Shown: positions 50,744 through 60,055, counted from the first letter of the stretch. The stretch: 64,000 nucleotides of DNA from Aldehydirespirator sp965221185 (GCA_965221185.1 OZ244866.1:3038001-3102000); one strand, 5' to 3'. The notes: generated from the letters alone by a model not told the origin. Translations and numbers: made by a program.

Positions 50744-52246
50744 ATGACTTCTCGGAAAACCAACAACTTCAGGCATCTTCATTTCATCGCTGCGGTGATT
50801 ATCGTCGCGATGGTCGCCGCCGCGTGCGGAGGGGACGACCCGGAAGTATCGGAAACGTCAACGCCCACTGATACGGTGACGACGACGCAGCCTCTAGTCC
50901 CTGGGACAACGACGAGTGTTCTGGGGCCAGAAGCGCCAACCGAGGAAGACCCTCCGGGTGACTCAGGCGCACCATCGGAGACCACGATGACTGACGATGA
51001 CGAATCGTCAGTCATCGAAGATGCTGGTGACGTGCTCGTAGACGAACCTGCAACAGATGACGCCGACACACCATCCGAGGAAACGGAACCGGCTGTCATC
51101 CCGGAGCCATCAGACGACCCTTCCGAATCGGGCGATGACACTGAAGGCACCCTCGATACGCAACCCGAATCTGGCAGCGAGACGGAACCTGTCTCAGAGC
51201 CGGAGCAACCAGAAGCGGCACCAGAAGCGACCGAGATAGACACCATCGTGTGCGTTCGTGACGCCGACGATACGCTCATCTGCCCAGAGGTCGTACCCGA
51301 CGATTACTCGTGCGAGAACATAGACGGCGACCTCCTTTGCCGTTCTTCTGGTGATGAGTCAGAGCCTGAGCCAGCACCAGAGACTGGACAACCAGCACCA
51401 GACCCTGAACAACCCGAGGTAGTGACGGAAGAGTCCATCACTTGTGAGCGTGGAACGGATGGAGTGCTCGCCTGCCCTGAAGTAGTACCCGCTGACTACT
51501 GGTGCGAGAACGTTGACAATGATCTGGTTTGCCATCCCCCTAGCACAGCCCCAGACCCCGAACCCACACAATCGCAGACAGTGGACTGGACTCCTCCTGT
51601 CGCCGGGATGGTGCCCGAGACTCACCCTGACGCTCCTTTGCGTGAGTGGGAACGTGGACCAGTCAACCCAGACGCCCGTGCCAACGACTACCCCCGACTG
51701 ACCAATCAGACTCTCGCCTGGGCTGACTGGTGTTCCGGTGTTTTCAGCAGTTGTCGGTGGTTGATGCACGAAATGCATCAAGCTCTCGACTATCTGGGGG
51801 CAAACCCGCGTTGCGTGCTGAACATCTACACGCAGAAGGTCAACCACTACTTGGAACAAGGTTCAGGAGTCAATGCGTCTTACGCCGCCAACAACTTCGG
51901 TTGGCACCTTTGTGCCTCAGTGATTGATCCCATCGTTCGTGATCTGCCTACCGACCGACCTGCCACAGATGTCGGGTTCCGTCTCTCCGACGTGTCGGGG
52001 ATCACCCTCGCAGATCGATGTCGCACTGTTCTCACAGATGTGTTCCCCGATATTCAATTGGAAGCGCGCTGGAGGGGCGAGACTGCACCGACTCAATTCG
52101 GGAGTGACTGCGATGCCTGGGCCGCGTGGGTCATGGCAAATCCGTTGATCTCGGCTCCTGCGTGTAACGCTTCTGCAAGCCTCGCAGAGGAATGGATGGA
52201 GCATCACCACAACCAGCACGAACGCTATAACCGTCCGCACTGTTGA
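50744..52246 (+). CDS. Secreted lipoprotein with two four-Cys repeats
   Basis: 500 residues from the ATG at 50744 behind AGGAA. A lipoprotein signal ends in MVAAAC. A very acidic Thr/Ser/Pro/Glu linker of about 150 residues follows. Two 36-residue repeats come next, each with four cysteines and the core CPEVVP(D/A)DYxCEN(I/V)D. The last 200 residues form a Cys-containing domain with WADWCSGVFSSCRW and ALDYLGANPRC and end HHHNQHERYN. First gene of an operon with the repeat protein (19 bp gap) and a small membrane protein. Cell-surface location is clear, function unknown. Confidence 0.7.
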   Translation: MTSRKTNNFRHLHFIAAVIIVAMVAAACGGDDPEVSETSTPTDTVTTTQPLVPGTTTSVLGPEAPTEEDPPGDSGAPSETTMTDDDESSVIEDAGDVLVDEPATDDADTPSEETEPAVIPEPSDDPSESGDDTEGTLDTQPESGSETEPVSEPEQPEAAPEATEIDTIVCVRDADDTLICPEVVPDDYSCENIDGDLLCRSSGDESEPEPAPETGQPAPDPEQPEVVTEESITCERGTDGVLACPEVVPADYWCENVDNDLVCHPPSTAPDPEPTQSQTVDWTPPVAGMVPETHPDAPLREWERGPVNPDARANDYPRLTNQTLAWADWCSGVFSSCRWLMHEMHQALDYLGANPRCVLNIYTQKVNHYLEQGSGVNASYAANNFGWHLCASVIDPIVRDLPTDRPATDVGFRLSDVSGITLADRCRTVLTDVFPDIQLEARWRGETAPTQFGSDCDAWAAWVMANPLISAPACNASASLAEEWMEHHHNQHERYNRPHC

Positions 52247-52265
52247 TCTATAGGGGGCCGAAGAA

Positions 52266-54734
52266 ATGACCGACAATCTACGACCAAAGATTCGCAAGTG
52301 GACGCACTTCGCCATCGGTGTGGCCGTTCTGCTATACGGGATCGTCGGGTTTTCCGGCTCAGGGACAAACGAGGCGCACGCCCAAGAAACAACGCGTGAA
52401 CGGGTACCTCCATACGAAGAAACTTACGAAGTCGAGGTTCCGTATCAGGAAACCTACACAGTCCAGGTGCCATACACCTACACAGTCCAAGTGCCATACA
52501 CCTACACAGTCCAGGAGTCATACACCTACACAGTCCAGGTTCAATACACCTACACAGTAGCGGTAACATACACCTACACAGTCCAAGTGCCATACACCTA
52601 CACAGTCCAGGTTCAATACACCTACACCGAGATGGTGCCAGTGACTTCGACCATCCAGGTGCCCTACACCTACACGGTCCAGGTGGCCTACACCTACACC
52701 GAGATGGTGCCAGTGACTTCGACCATCCAGGTGCCCTACACCTACACAGTCCAGGTGCCCTATACGGTGACACTCACTCGTTCGGTTCCGCCTTGTCATC
52801 CCATGTGGGGCTGCACGCAGGAGACGTATACAGTAACGCTCTACCGCTCAGAGCAACGGACCGGCTACCGCGCACAGGAGGTTACTAGCTACCGTCCAGT
52901 GCAACGCACCGGCTACCGCCCAGAGGAACGGACCGGCACCCGCCCTCAGGAGGTTACTAGCTACCGTCCAGTGCAACGCACCGGCTACCGCCCAGAGCAA
53001 CGCACCGGCAGCCGCCCAGAGCAACGCACTTCGTGCTGCCGAAACGAGCAACGCACCGGCTACCGCCCAGAGCAACGGACCGGCACCCGTCCCGTGCAAC
53101 GCACCGGCAGCCGTTCAGAGGAACGGACCGGCACCCGCGCAGAGCAACGCACCCGTACCGCGTATCGCACAGAAACCAGAACTCGCGAGGTCTTTAACTT
53201 CGTTGAGGTGCCCGTTGAAAATGACCAAGAGACAGAGACGCAAGACCCGGCTTGTCCTCATGGAGGGGTCTACCCTGATTGCAACCCTGAACCCGACGGC
53301 GAAGCGGCTTGGCAGATTTCTTGGGCAGAGCGGCAGCGGCGGATGCTTCTCAATGATCCCGAGGTCGAGGAGGAAGACCTACCGGATAACCCTGATTCCC
53401 CATCCTTCAAAGAGGACTTGGAAGAGCTTATCGCAGCGATAGGCGATGAGCCTGGGTTCACGGGAGAAAACGCACAGGCTATCTTGGATACGTTGTTGCT
53501 TGACGGCCAAGTGATCGACCGGGAAACGATGGCTGCTGTGCTCTGCGCCGGGTTGGACAACTGTCATGCCACCGACTCTGATGGTCAAATCGATCATCTC
53601 GCAGAGAATGGCATAACGGCTGGTAGGCATGGTGTGTGCGTCACCAATCCGGGGTCACCGGAATGCCGCGAAGACTACGACCGGGAATCCGACATGACGA
53701 ACGCTCAGTTGGTGACGTTCGTCAGCCGACTGTTGGGCTGCGAGGACTGCGGAGACCCCCAGGAGCAGACCATCGTTAACACCGATCCGCAGGTATGTCC
53801 GAGCGGGTGGACAGGAACGTACCCGAACTGCGTTCCCCCGCAGACATGCCCGGCCGGTTGGACTGGTACCTATCCGAACTGCGTGGCTCCCGTCGTCAAT
53901 CCTCCGCAGACATGCCCTGACGGGTGGACTGGCAGTCCACCCAACTGCGTGGCCCCTCCGCAGGTGTGCCCTGACGGGTGGACTGGCACCTACCCGAACT
54001 GCGTGGCTCCTGCACAGCCGCCTGTTGTGTCCTTCTTTAGCTCAAGCTTGAATGTCAACGAGGGCAGTTCCGTCACGATCTATGCAGTCCTTGATGAAGT
54101 TGCGACAACCCCATCCTCAGTGAGGTTCGATCTATCAGGAGCTATCAACGGTAATGGTTCGTGCTCGGCGGGTGCAGACTTCTATACGAGCGCTTCCGCG
54201 TTCACCTTCAACAACTCAATCTCGGCATCGGTCAGTCTCACAGCGTGCGACGATAGTGATAGCACCGATGAAGCGGTAACCCTGTCCCTCACCAATAGCG
54301 GCATCGTTGACCTCCAACTGGGGTCACCTTCAACGGCTACGGTCACGATCAACGATGACGACGCTACGCCGGTCGTGGTGAGTTACGGACAGGCGTCATA
54401 CACAGTCGATGAAGGCTCAACCGTCACGGTCAGCGTCCAACTGGACACCGCGCCAGGGCGGACAGTGACAATCCCCATATCCACGTTCCACCAGGGCGGT
54501 GCGTCAACCTCTGACTATTCGGGAGTACCTAGCAGCGTTACGTTCCAAAGCGGCGACACACAAAAGAGCTTCGTCTTCACTGCCACACAAGACCAAGAGG
54601 ATGATGATAACGAATCCGTAGGGCTGTCCTTCGGAACGCTGCCCACCAGCGTCTCTGAGGGATCGCCACGCACCGCCTCGATCCCCATTAGAGACGATGA
54701 TCAGTCCGGCAATGACGACGGCTACGGGCTGTAG
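52266..54734 (+). CDS. Giant secreted low-complexity protein with SLH-like and Calx-beta regions
   Basis: 822 residues in five zones. A signal peptide ends near AHAQ (residue 40). Residues 47-172 are repeats of the VPYTYTVQ type, alternating hydrophobic and polar, ideal for a beta-strand stack. Residues 194-306 are Arg-rich RTGYRPEQ-type repeats. Residues 370-495 resemble S-layer homology modules (LAENGITAG and MTNAQLVTFVSRLL). Residues 508-582 hold four CPxGWTGTYPNCV units. Two Calx-beta domains close the chain (NVNEGSSVTIYAVLDE and YTVDEGSTVTVSVQLD). It probably attaches to the envelope and may polymerise (inference). Confidence 0.75.
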   Translation: MTDNLRPKIRKWTHFAIGVAVLLYGIVGFSGSGTNEAHAQETTRERVPPYEETYEVEVPYQETYTVQVPYTYTVQVPYTYTVQESYTYTVQVQYTYTVAVTYTYTVQVPYTYTVQVQYTYTEMVPVTSTIQVPYTYTVQVAYTYTEMVPVTSTIQVPYTYTVQVPYTVTLTRSVPPCHPMWGCTQETYTVTLYRSEQRTGYRAQEVTSYRPVQRTGYRPEERTGTRPQEVTSYRPVQRTGYRPEQRTGSRPEQRTSCCRNEQRTGYRPEQRTGTRPVQRTGSRSEERTGTRAEQRTRTAYRTETRTREVFNFVEVPVENDQETETQDPACPHGGVYPDCNPEPDGEAAWQISWAERQRRMLLNDPEVEEEDLPDNPDSPSFKEDLEELIAAIGDEPGFTGENAQAILDTLLLDGQVIDRETMAAVLCAGLDNCHATDSDGQIDHLAENGITAGRHGVCVTNPGSPECREDYDRESDMTNAQLVTFVSRLLGCEDCGDPQEQTIVNTDPQVCPSGWTGTYPNCVPPQTCPAGWTGTYPNCVAPVVNPPQTCPDGWTGSPPNCVAPPQVCPDGWTGTYPNCVAPAQPPVVSFFSSSLNVNEGSSVTIYAVLDEVATTPSSVRFDLSGAINGNGSCSAGADFYTSASAFTFNNSISASVSLTACDDSDSTDEAVTLSLTNSGIVDLQLGSPSTATVTINDDDATPVVVSYGQASYTVDEGSTVTVSVQLDTAPGRTVTIPISTFHQGGASTSDYSGVPSSVTFQSGDTQKSFVFTATQDQEDDDNESVGLSFGTLPTSVSEGSPRTASIPIRDDDQSGNDDGYGL
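52404..52781 (+). repeat. Coding tandem repeats, TyrThr-rich zone
   Basis: About 24-bp units around TACACCTACACAGTCCAG, more than ten copies, some exact. A 78-bp higher-order unit containing GAGATGGTGCCAGTGACTTC occurs twice (near 52628 and 52703). Slippage-prone DNA inside the secreted-protein gene. Confidence 0.85.
52845..53186 (+). repeat. Coding tandem repeats, Arg-rich zone
   Basis: Units of about 21-24 bp around CAACGCACCGGCTACCGCCC, a dozen or so copies. A longer unit beginning GAGGTTACTAGCTACCGTCC appears twice (near 52879 and 52950). Confidence 0.85.
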
Positions 54735-54758
54735 CAACAGCGCAGGGAGTTGGTGACG

Positions 54759-55013
54759 ATGCAGCAAGAGCCACAACCCGACGAGACGGTTGCAAGGGCA
54801 TCACGCTTAGGGGGTCTGCCTTGGTGGGCCGCTCTAGCCATATTTGCTACGGGATTAGCATGGGGAACGGGCGTCTTTTCTGCTACGTGGGCGCTGTCAG
54901 AGAACCTGTGGCTGGCGTTGGCTGTCAGCGTGTGCGGCTATGTGTCAGCACCGCTGATCGCAATGTGGCTGGGGCGCTCGTGGGAGAAGAACAGCCAATC
55001 AGCTTCGGTCTAG
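54759..55013 (+). CDS. Small two-span membrane protein
   Basis: 84 residues with two hydrophobic spans (WWAALAIFATGLAWGTGVFS and LWLALAVSVCGYVSAPLIAMWL) joined by a short loop. The ATG at 54759 has GGGAG about 9 nt upstream; GTG and TTG starts lie just before it. It begins 24 bp after the repeat protein, so it belongs to the same operon and may support its export or anchoring (inference). Confidence 0.6.
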   Translation: MQQEPQPDETVARASRLGGLPWWAALAIFATGLAWGTGVFSATWALSENLWLALAVSVCGYVSAPLIAMWLGRSWEKNSQSASV

Positions 55014-55127
55014 GCCGCTTTCCAGTCCGGCCACCACGATGAGCCATCGCTTGAGGAAGCGTTGGAGGCTGCCCGCAGCTTGGATTGACGAATCAGGCCA
55101 AGCGGCGATCCAAGGCGTTGTCCCCAG

Positions 55128-56189
55128 CTATGCGATGGAGAACCGCATTCTGTCGATAGAACAGTGATCCACTCCTAGTAGGCGTTCTTCCCGGCTGGAA
55201 GCAACACACACGACTATCTCCACCCCCACCACTCGGTCAAGGTCGAGGACTTTGCTGGGAGGGTCACGCAGAGTGCCGGTCACGGTGTTCGCGGGCATCA
55301 CGGTCGCCCCTTTGGGTACTCGTAGTTGGCCAAGAGGAGTAGCCCATGTCTCATCGGGGTCGTGAGGGGCAGGGCAACCACCGCGCCACGAATACGCCGG
55401 GATGCCTCGAAGCGTGTGTTGGTGACGCCACCGCAGACACCACCACTCCACATCAGTGTAGATAAGACGATCAGGTTCAGCGGTCAGGACAAAACAACCC
55501 GACGGAGACAGAAACGGCACATCAGGGTGATCAGGAAAGCGGACAGGACTGACTGGATTCAGGCGGGCGTGACAGGTATCGGGCGATTCCTCATCCCATG
55601 ACCGCACCAGCAGACGGCCACCACCGTAGTTATCTACCATTACCAGAGCACCTGTCGTCTGTGATGGCACTTCCAGACAAGGGCCGGTTGGAGGAGGATT
55701 GACACACTCGAATTCGTCGCTGTCACCCTCCAGGAGCAAGCAGCGCCGCTGGCGCGTGTCTATCGAAGGGTCGGAGTTGGCCGTAAGCCAACAGGCTCCG
55801 TAGCCTATATCTACTAAATCGGTGCTGGGCTTGTTGTCATCATCGAACTCATACAGCGGCGCTGCAAGGAGAAGCTCAGAGGGAGGTACCTCTATCAGAG
55901 CCACACCCGATACGAGTTCCCTACGGAAACATGTGTCGAGATAGGCGGCGTCTGTCCCTCCTGTCGGAGCGGCGCACTCTTCGACGGCATCCACTGACGC
56001 GAACAACTCCCCCAGTTCCGCTCTAGCTTGAATGCCCTCATCATTATCAGGTTGGGCAGTAGCTAGCCGGAATGTAAAGCTCAACGTTGCTAGAGCACCT
56101 GCGAAAATCAACCCGACTATAACCATGGCCACCACAGTGCCAGTGAGCATTTGTCCACTATCATTACGGCCATCGGCTAGATTCAACAT
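55128..56189 (-). CDS. Pilin-like membrane protein, member 1 (no Glu at +5)
   Basis: 353 residues from the ATG at 56189. The N-terminus is a short polar leader ending RNDSG, then QMLTGTVVAMVIVGLIFAGAL, a hydrophobic helix like type IV pilins and pseudopilins. If cleaved after the Gly, position +5 is Gly and not Glu, as in tip-type (GspK-like) pseudopilins. The large ectodomain has about 15 cysteines and no recognised fold. It is divergent from member 2, with start codons overlapping by 2 bp. Confidence 0.6.
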   Translation of the reverse strand: MLNLADGRNDSGQMLTGTVVAMVIVGLIFAGALATLSFTFRLATAQPDNDEGIQARAELGELFASVDAVEECAAPTGGTDAAYLDTCFRRELVSGVALIEVPPSELLLAAPLYEFDDDNKPSTDLVDIGYGACWLTANSDPSIDTRQRRCLLLEGDSDEFECVNPPPTGPCLEVPSQTTGALVMVDNYGGGRLLVRSWDEESPDTCHARLNPVSPVRFPDHPDVPFLSPSGCFVLTAEPDRLIYTDVEWWCLRWRHQHTLRGIPAYSWRGGCPAPHDPDETWATPLGQLRVPKGATVMPANTVTGTLRDPPSKVLDLDRVVGVEIVVCVASSREERLLGVDHCSIDRMRFSIA

Positions 56190-56706
56190 GATGCCTGCAA
56201 CAGTATCACGAGATGACAGTGGTTCTATGCTCGCTGAAACCATTGTGGCGATGGTACTTCTCGGGCTATTGGTAACCGGCACATTACGTTTGCAAGCTGT
56301 CGCTGCTACCTCTCTGCTCCACAGAGAAACTCTGGAGAACATGACGGAAGTAGCCGCTGATTACCTCAACGAGGCGCGGCTGGGCAACTGCGCAGACTGG
56401 CAAATGAGTAATGGGATCAGTGGTGACAGCAACCACTACTGCTATGCGCCGCTTTCGACTCACTATCCTAATCCGACGAATCCTCCGGCGCTTACCGCAG
56501 TCGCTTGTCCTGATCCGACAAAGGATGGTAGTGGTGTTGAGTTCACGCTAGAACGGCATCTACCAGATGTGCGGTTTGAGATGGATGTTACCGTCCTCGA
56601 TTGTGACAACACGGTTGGAAGCCATGATGTCCCAGTAAGGATCGTGACGGTTTCAGGCAACGGCAAGACGCTTGAGCGAGCTTCGGTGGGGTCAGTGCTG
56701 TCATGA
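56188..56706 (+). CDS. Pilin-like membrane protein, member 2 (canonical Glu at +5)
   Basis: 172 residues. The leader MMPATVSRDDSG is followed by SMLAETIVAMVLLGLLV: cleavage after Gly puts Glu at +5, the classical type IV prepilin/pseudopilin pattern. The small ectodomain has five or so cysteines. Two adjacent ATG codons (56188 and 56191) are possible; the first overlaps the start of divergent member 1. No Shine-Dalgarno is visible, so leaderless translation is likely. Its stop overlaps the next ATG (ATGA), coupling it to member 3. Confidence 0.65.
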   Translation: MMPATVSRDDSGSMLAETIVAMVLLGLLVTGTLRLQAVAATSLLHRETLENMTEVAADYLNEARLGNCADWQMSNGISGDSNHYCYAPLSTHYPNPTNPPALTAVACPDPTKDGSGVEFTLERHLPDVRFEMDVTVLDCDNTVGSHDVPVRIVTVSGNGKTLERASVGSVLS

Positions 56707-59276
56707 AACAACAGAAGCCTCACATCCTTGATCGTAACGACTCCGGGATGGTCCTCGGTGTGGCCATAGTTGGCTTGTTCCTCTTTGCGATTGCAGGAAC
56801 CGCTATTGCTTTGGTGATAGCGGCACACACAAAGGCTCTCATCAACCGAGACGCCGACACGGAAGCAGCGAATGCCCTCTCCTCCGCTGGAAACGTCATC
56901 GGTGCGCTTGTCGCGAACGCCAGCCCAGATGAGGCGTGTAAAGACCTACACACCGACTACACCGATCCCAACAATCCCATTCGGCCATCTACATGCCCGA
57001 CTGCGGCGACGGACTGGACGAACTGGATGCCACTGCCTGGCCGTTCTGGATGCAGCAGCGACGAGCTGGAGGGATGCTGGAGAGTAAGGTTCGCCGAAGT
57101 TGCCCAAGATATCCAAGTGCCCGGTAGGGTCAGCCCAGTCTCGTTGCCGGTTTGGACCGCAACAGTTCAGGCAGCAGCCCGTTGTCACATCCTGCCTGAC
57201 ATGAACAACCCACCAGCAGAAGTCTGTAAGACGGTCACCGACGAGGCCGTGTTCACCTATGAGACAAACGCTCTACCGGTATATCCGACGCTGCTCTATT
57301 CCGGTCGCTTCTGGCCCGAAGGCACAATACCACCCGGCATCGTATGCACTGACGGAGAGATGCCTCCTTCTGAGCAAGCACAGGACGTGTGGTGTGGCAT
57401 CCCCGCGAAGGCACGCCCAGCCGCAGACGCTCAGGCATCAATCTCGGCCGCACAGGTCGCCTCGGCGGGATTCTTTATCAACGACCTACCCGACCTGACG
57501 TGTGTGAGCGACTACTGCGAGATCGCTCCCACCAACCCCGTAAATCAGGAAACTGCTCGGACGTTGGAGGGGCTACCCACCGCAGACCTCGCTGATAGGG
57601 CCTGCTCTGCCAACCCGGTTGTGGTGGATTGGGCATTGCCGTCAGGTATCACGCCGCATAATGACTCCACCCTCCCAGCGGATATGCCGGTCATCACACC
57701 GGGCATGGTCGCAGCCACGGGCAACGTCACCATCACCGACAACATCAACGCACCCGCCGACAACCCACTGCTGATCGTGTCCGGCTGCCACATCGTGATC
57801 GACGGGCCGTGCGCTTTTGGAGCGATCAATCCCGGTGACTTGGAGAGCGCCCCACAAGCTTGTGACGGCAGCGTCCTCGATCAGACCGTTTACGATCTGA
57901 ACTCCAAACGACGCTCTCCCGTCACGCTCACGAACGTGTTGCTGATAGCCGCAGGCGGGCTGTGGGCGTCGGATTTGCAGCCCTCCCCGGACGCCTGCCC
58001 GATCCCGGACGACCCTCTCACCACTATCATTGATGAGAGTACCCCTGGCTATCAGCCTCCTGCCTTGACGATTCTCGGCTCTGTTATCACAGGTCACGCG
58101 GGAGCTACTAGCCGCCTGCGTGACTGCGACACCCTGCCCGGCACCGAGAAGATCGTCGCCGGATACAGCCGTACGAGCGAACTGCCAGCCGACCCCTCAG
58201 CGTGGGTTGAAGCGGACATAGCGTGGTGGCCCAGCCGAGAGCAAGGCAGCGTGTGGAGAAAGCAGGGGGTTGCTCCTGTCATCACACAGGAACCTGATCT
58301 AATCGTGATCCCAGCCTCACTGAACGTCACGGAAGGCTCCCCTGAGCCAGGACAGTTCCGTGTTCGCTTGGCCACCCAGCCATCCGATGGTGACACGGTG
58401 ACCGTGAACGCCACGCAGACGTTCAACGCCAACGTGTCGGTGATCCCATCCAGCTTGGTCTTCGATGACACCGACTGGGCCACATCCCAGTACGTGACGG
58501 TGAACGCGTTTGTCTATCAGGACGCCGACACCATCGACACGGCATTCCAAGTCGAGTTGACCGCCAGGTCCACCAACGGCTCCTACGACTCAGTGGCGGC
58601 GGAAGTGGATGTGACCATTACCGACGATGACATCCCCAGCTTTGTGCTGGCCCCAGCCTCTCCTCTGTCTGTCGATGAGAACGGCACGGCCTCCTTCGAT
58701 GTCAGCTTGGCGACCGCCCCATCCGCTCCGGTGACAGTGACCGTCGCTTCGGACAACCTCAACGCGGCCACGGCAACGCCCACCATGCTGACGTTCACCA
58801 GCTCGAACTACAAGACCCCTCAGACCGTCACCGTCACCGGCGTGGATGACGCCGACTTTGACGATGACGCCACCGTGGTCACAATTGCAGCCTCAAACGG
58901 GGGCTACGACAACTTGACAGCGCAAATCGCAGTGATCATCACTGACGACGATGAGCTTCCCTTCACCGCCGCCGAAGCAGAGTCCTACGTCGAAGCTCGG
59001 GATTGTCTGGTGCATGAGATGCGGCTCGTCACTACCCATGGGACGATCTCTTATGAGAATCTTTACCGAACCAATGTTGATTGGTGCAGCGACGACCACC
59101 TGACTAGTCGAGGACTCAGCGCCCTCAACCCGCTCATCCCCTTGGGCCAAGGCAACCCGAACTCGTTGTCCGACCCGTCCACTTCGCAAGGCCGAGATGA
59201 TCTAAAAGACGACATCGACGTGCTCGCTATCGCTGCTGGCCTCTACCAGTTCCAGATCGACGCCGCTGAGAGCTAA
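56703..59276 (+). CDS. Pilin-like protein, member 3, with Calx-beta domains
   Basis: 857 residues. The leader ends LDRNDSG, then MVLGVAIVGLFLFAIAGTAIAL as membrane helix, the same layout as members 1 and 2 but without Glu at +5. Residues 45-520 are a large extracellular region with about 19 cysteines. Residues about 525-755 are two Calx-beta-like domains (LNVTEGSPEPGQFRVRL and LSVDENGTASFDVSL, each ending ITDDD), resembling those of the 822-residue secreted protein. A short C-terminal domain follows. It is probably a pilus-tip or adhesin-type pseudopilin (inference). Confidence 0.65.
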   Translation: MKQQKPHILDRNDSGMVLGVAIVGLFLFAIAGTAIALVIAAHTKALINRDADTEAANALSSAGNVIGALVANASPDEACKDLHTDYTDPNNPIRPSTCPTAATDWTNWMPLPGRSGCSSDELEGCWRVRFAEVAQDIQVPGRVSPVSLPVWTATVQAAARCHILPDMNNPPAEVCKTVTDEAVFTYETNALPVYPTLLYSGRFWPEGTIPPGIVCTDGEMPPSEQAQDVWCGIPAKARPAADAQASISAAQVASAGFFINDLPDLTCVSDYCEIAPTNPVNQETARTLEGLPTADLADRACSANPVVVDWALPSGITPHNDSTLPADMPVITPGMVAATGNVTITDNINAPADNPLLIVSGCHIVIDGPCAFGAINPGDLESAPQACDGSVLDQTVYDLNSKRRSPVTLTNVLLIAAGGLWASDLQPSPDACPIPDDPLTTIIDESTPGYQPPALTILGSVITGHAGATSRLRDCDTLPGTEKIVAGYSRTSELPADPSAWVEADIAWWPSREQGSVWRKQGVAPVITQEPDLIVIPASLNVTEGSPEPGQFRVRLATQPSDGDTVTVNATQTFNANVSVIPSSLVFDDTDWATSQYVTVNAFVYQDADTIDTAFQVELTARSTNGSYDSVAAEVDVTITDDDIPSFVLAPASPLSVDENGTASFDVSLATAPSAPVTVTVASDNLNAATATPTMLTFTSSNYKTPQTVTVTGVDDADFDDDATVVTIAASNGGYDNLTAQIAVIITDDDELPFTAAEAESYVEARDCLVHEMRLVTTHGTISYENLYRTNVDWCSDDHLTSRGLSALNPLIPLGQGNPNSLSDPSTSQGRDDLKDDIDVLAIAAGLYQFQIDAAES

Positions 59277-59341
59277 GGGACGCAGTAGGCAAAGGGTACT
59301 CACGCGAGAGCTAAGACCCACGCCGTCAGCCGAGGGAACGG

Positions 59342-59719
59342 CTAGTCGTTCTTCTGGTGAGCATCCCTGGCTCGACGCTGAACAGCTTCAAGATTATCTT
59401 TGTGTCGCCTCTCATATTCCTCGCGGGCGCGATCAAGGTTGTGATGAGAGAACGGGTGATGCTCATGCTCTACTTCTCCCAAGAAGTGAACGATTGTGTA
59501 ACGGATATCAGCAGATGCGTGTCGCAACAGTTCTATCCGTTCCTTGAACCCGGCGCTAGGATGCTGAGAAAACACAACGTCAGGGAAATAGCTCAAAGCC
59601 TCTTCATGGCTCCTATCGTAGTGGTCCCCCGCGTCATGTGTGGCCAGCGTGCGGGCATCAGCGGCAATGCCCACAACATAGCCCCACATCTGCTCAAACT
59701 CTTCTGCTGTATACTCCAT
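59342..59719 (-). CDS. Hypothetical soluble protein
   Basis: 125 residues, ATG at 59719 behind GAAGGGAAG. Acidic and helical, with many histidines (EVEHEHHPFSHHNLD near residue 90) that could bind metal. It ends in a basic coiled-coil-like helix. No family recognised. A GTG at 59740 is an alternative start. Confidence 0.55.
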   Translation of the reverse strand: MEYTAEEFEQMWGYVVGIAADARTLATHDAGDHYDRSHEEALSYFPDVVFSQHPSAGFKERIELLRHASADIRYTIVHFLGEVEHEHHPFSHHNLDRAREEYERRHKDNLEAVQRRARDAHQKND

Positions 59720-59776
59720 CGGGTCTTCCCTTCGTGTCACGCTTGATCAACGACTGGTGCTGATACTACGGGCAAC

Positions 59777-60055
59777 TCACTGCCAGATACGGGTGATGTC
59801 GATTACGTAGCGGTCATGGTTCTCAACGTCCTGATACACGACCACATCGAAGTTCGTGCCTTGGCCGATGTAGTCGATCAGTCTGGTGATACTGTGAGGA
59901 ACCTGAACGGTTGCTCCCTGTGGGATTGGCGGACCGCTGTAAGTGACTTTGAACGCGCCGCTTCTGGGGTCATAGTGATAGTTGTGAAGGTCAAAGCGGG
60001 CTTGCTCTGTCTCCCCGGCTTTGAGTGTGAGCCTTACCACTTCGCGCTTGTTCAT
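59777..60055 (-). CDS. Hypothetical small protein
   Basis: 92 residues, ATG at 60055 behind GGAGAG. Beta-rich by appearance (REVVRLTLKAGETEQARFDL, then a VVVYQDVENHDRYVID segment). No signal or membrane span. It lies 58 bp upstream of the His-rich gene on the same strand. No family recognised. Confidence 0.55.
   Translation of the reverse strand: MNKREVVRLTLKAGETEQARFDLHNYHYDPRSGAFKVTYSGPPIPQGATVQVPHSITRLIDYIGQGTNFDVVVYQDVENHDRYVIDITRIWQ

Noticed and set aside
52404..53186. CRISPR array suggested by regular repeats
   Set aside because: Repeats are 21-24 bp, contiguous and in frame, with no unique spacers; they encode a low-complexity protein.
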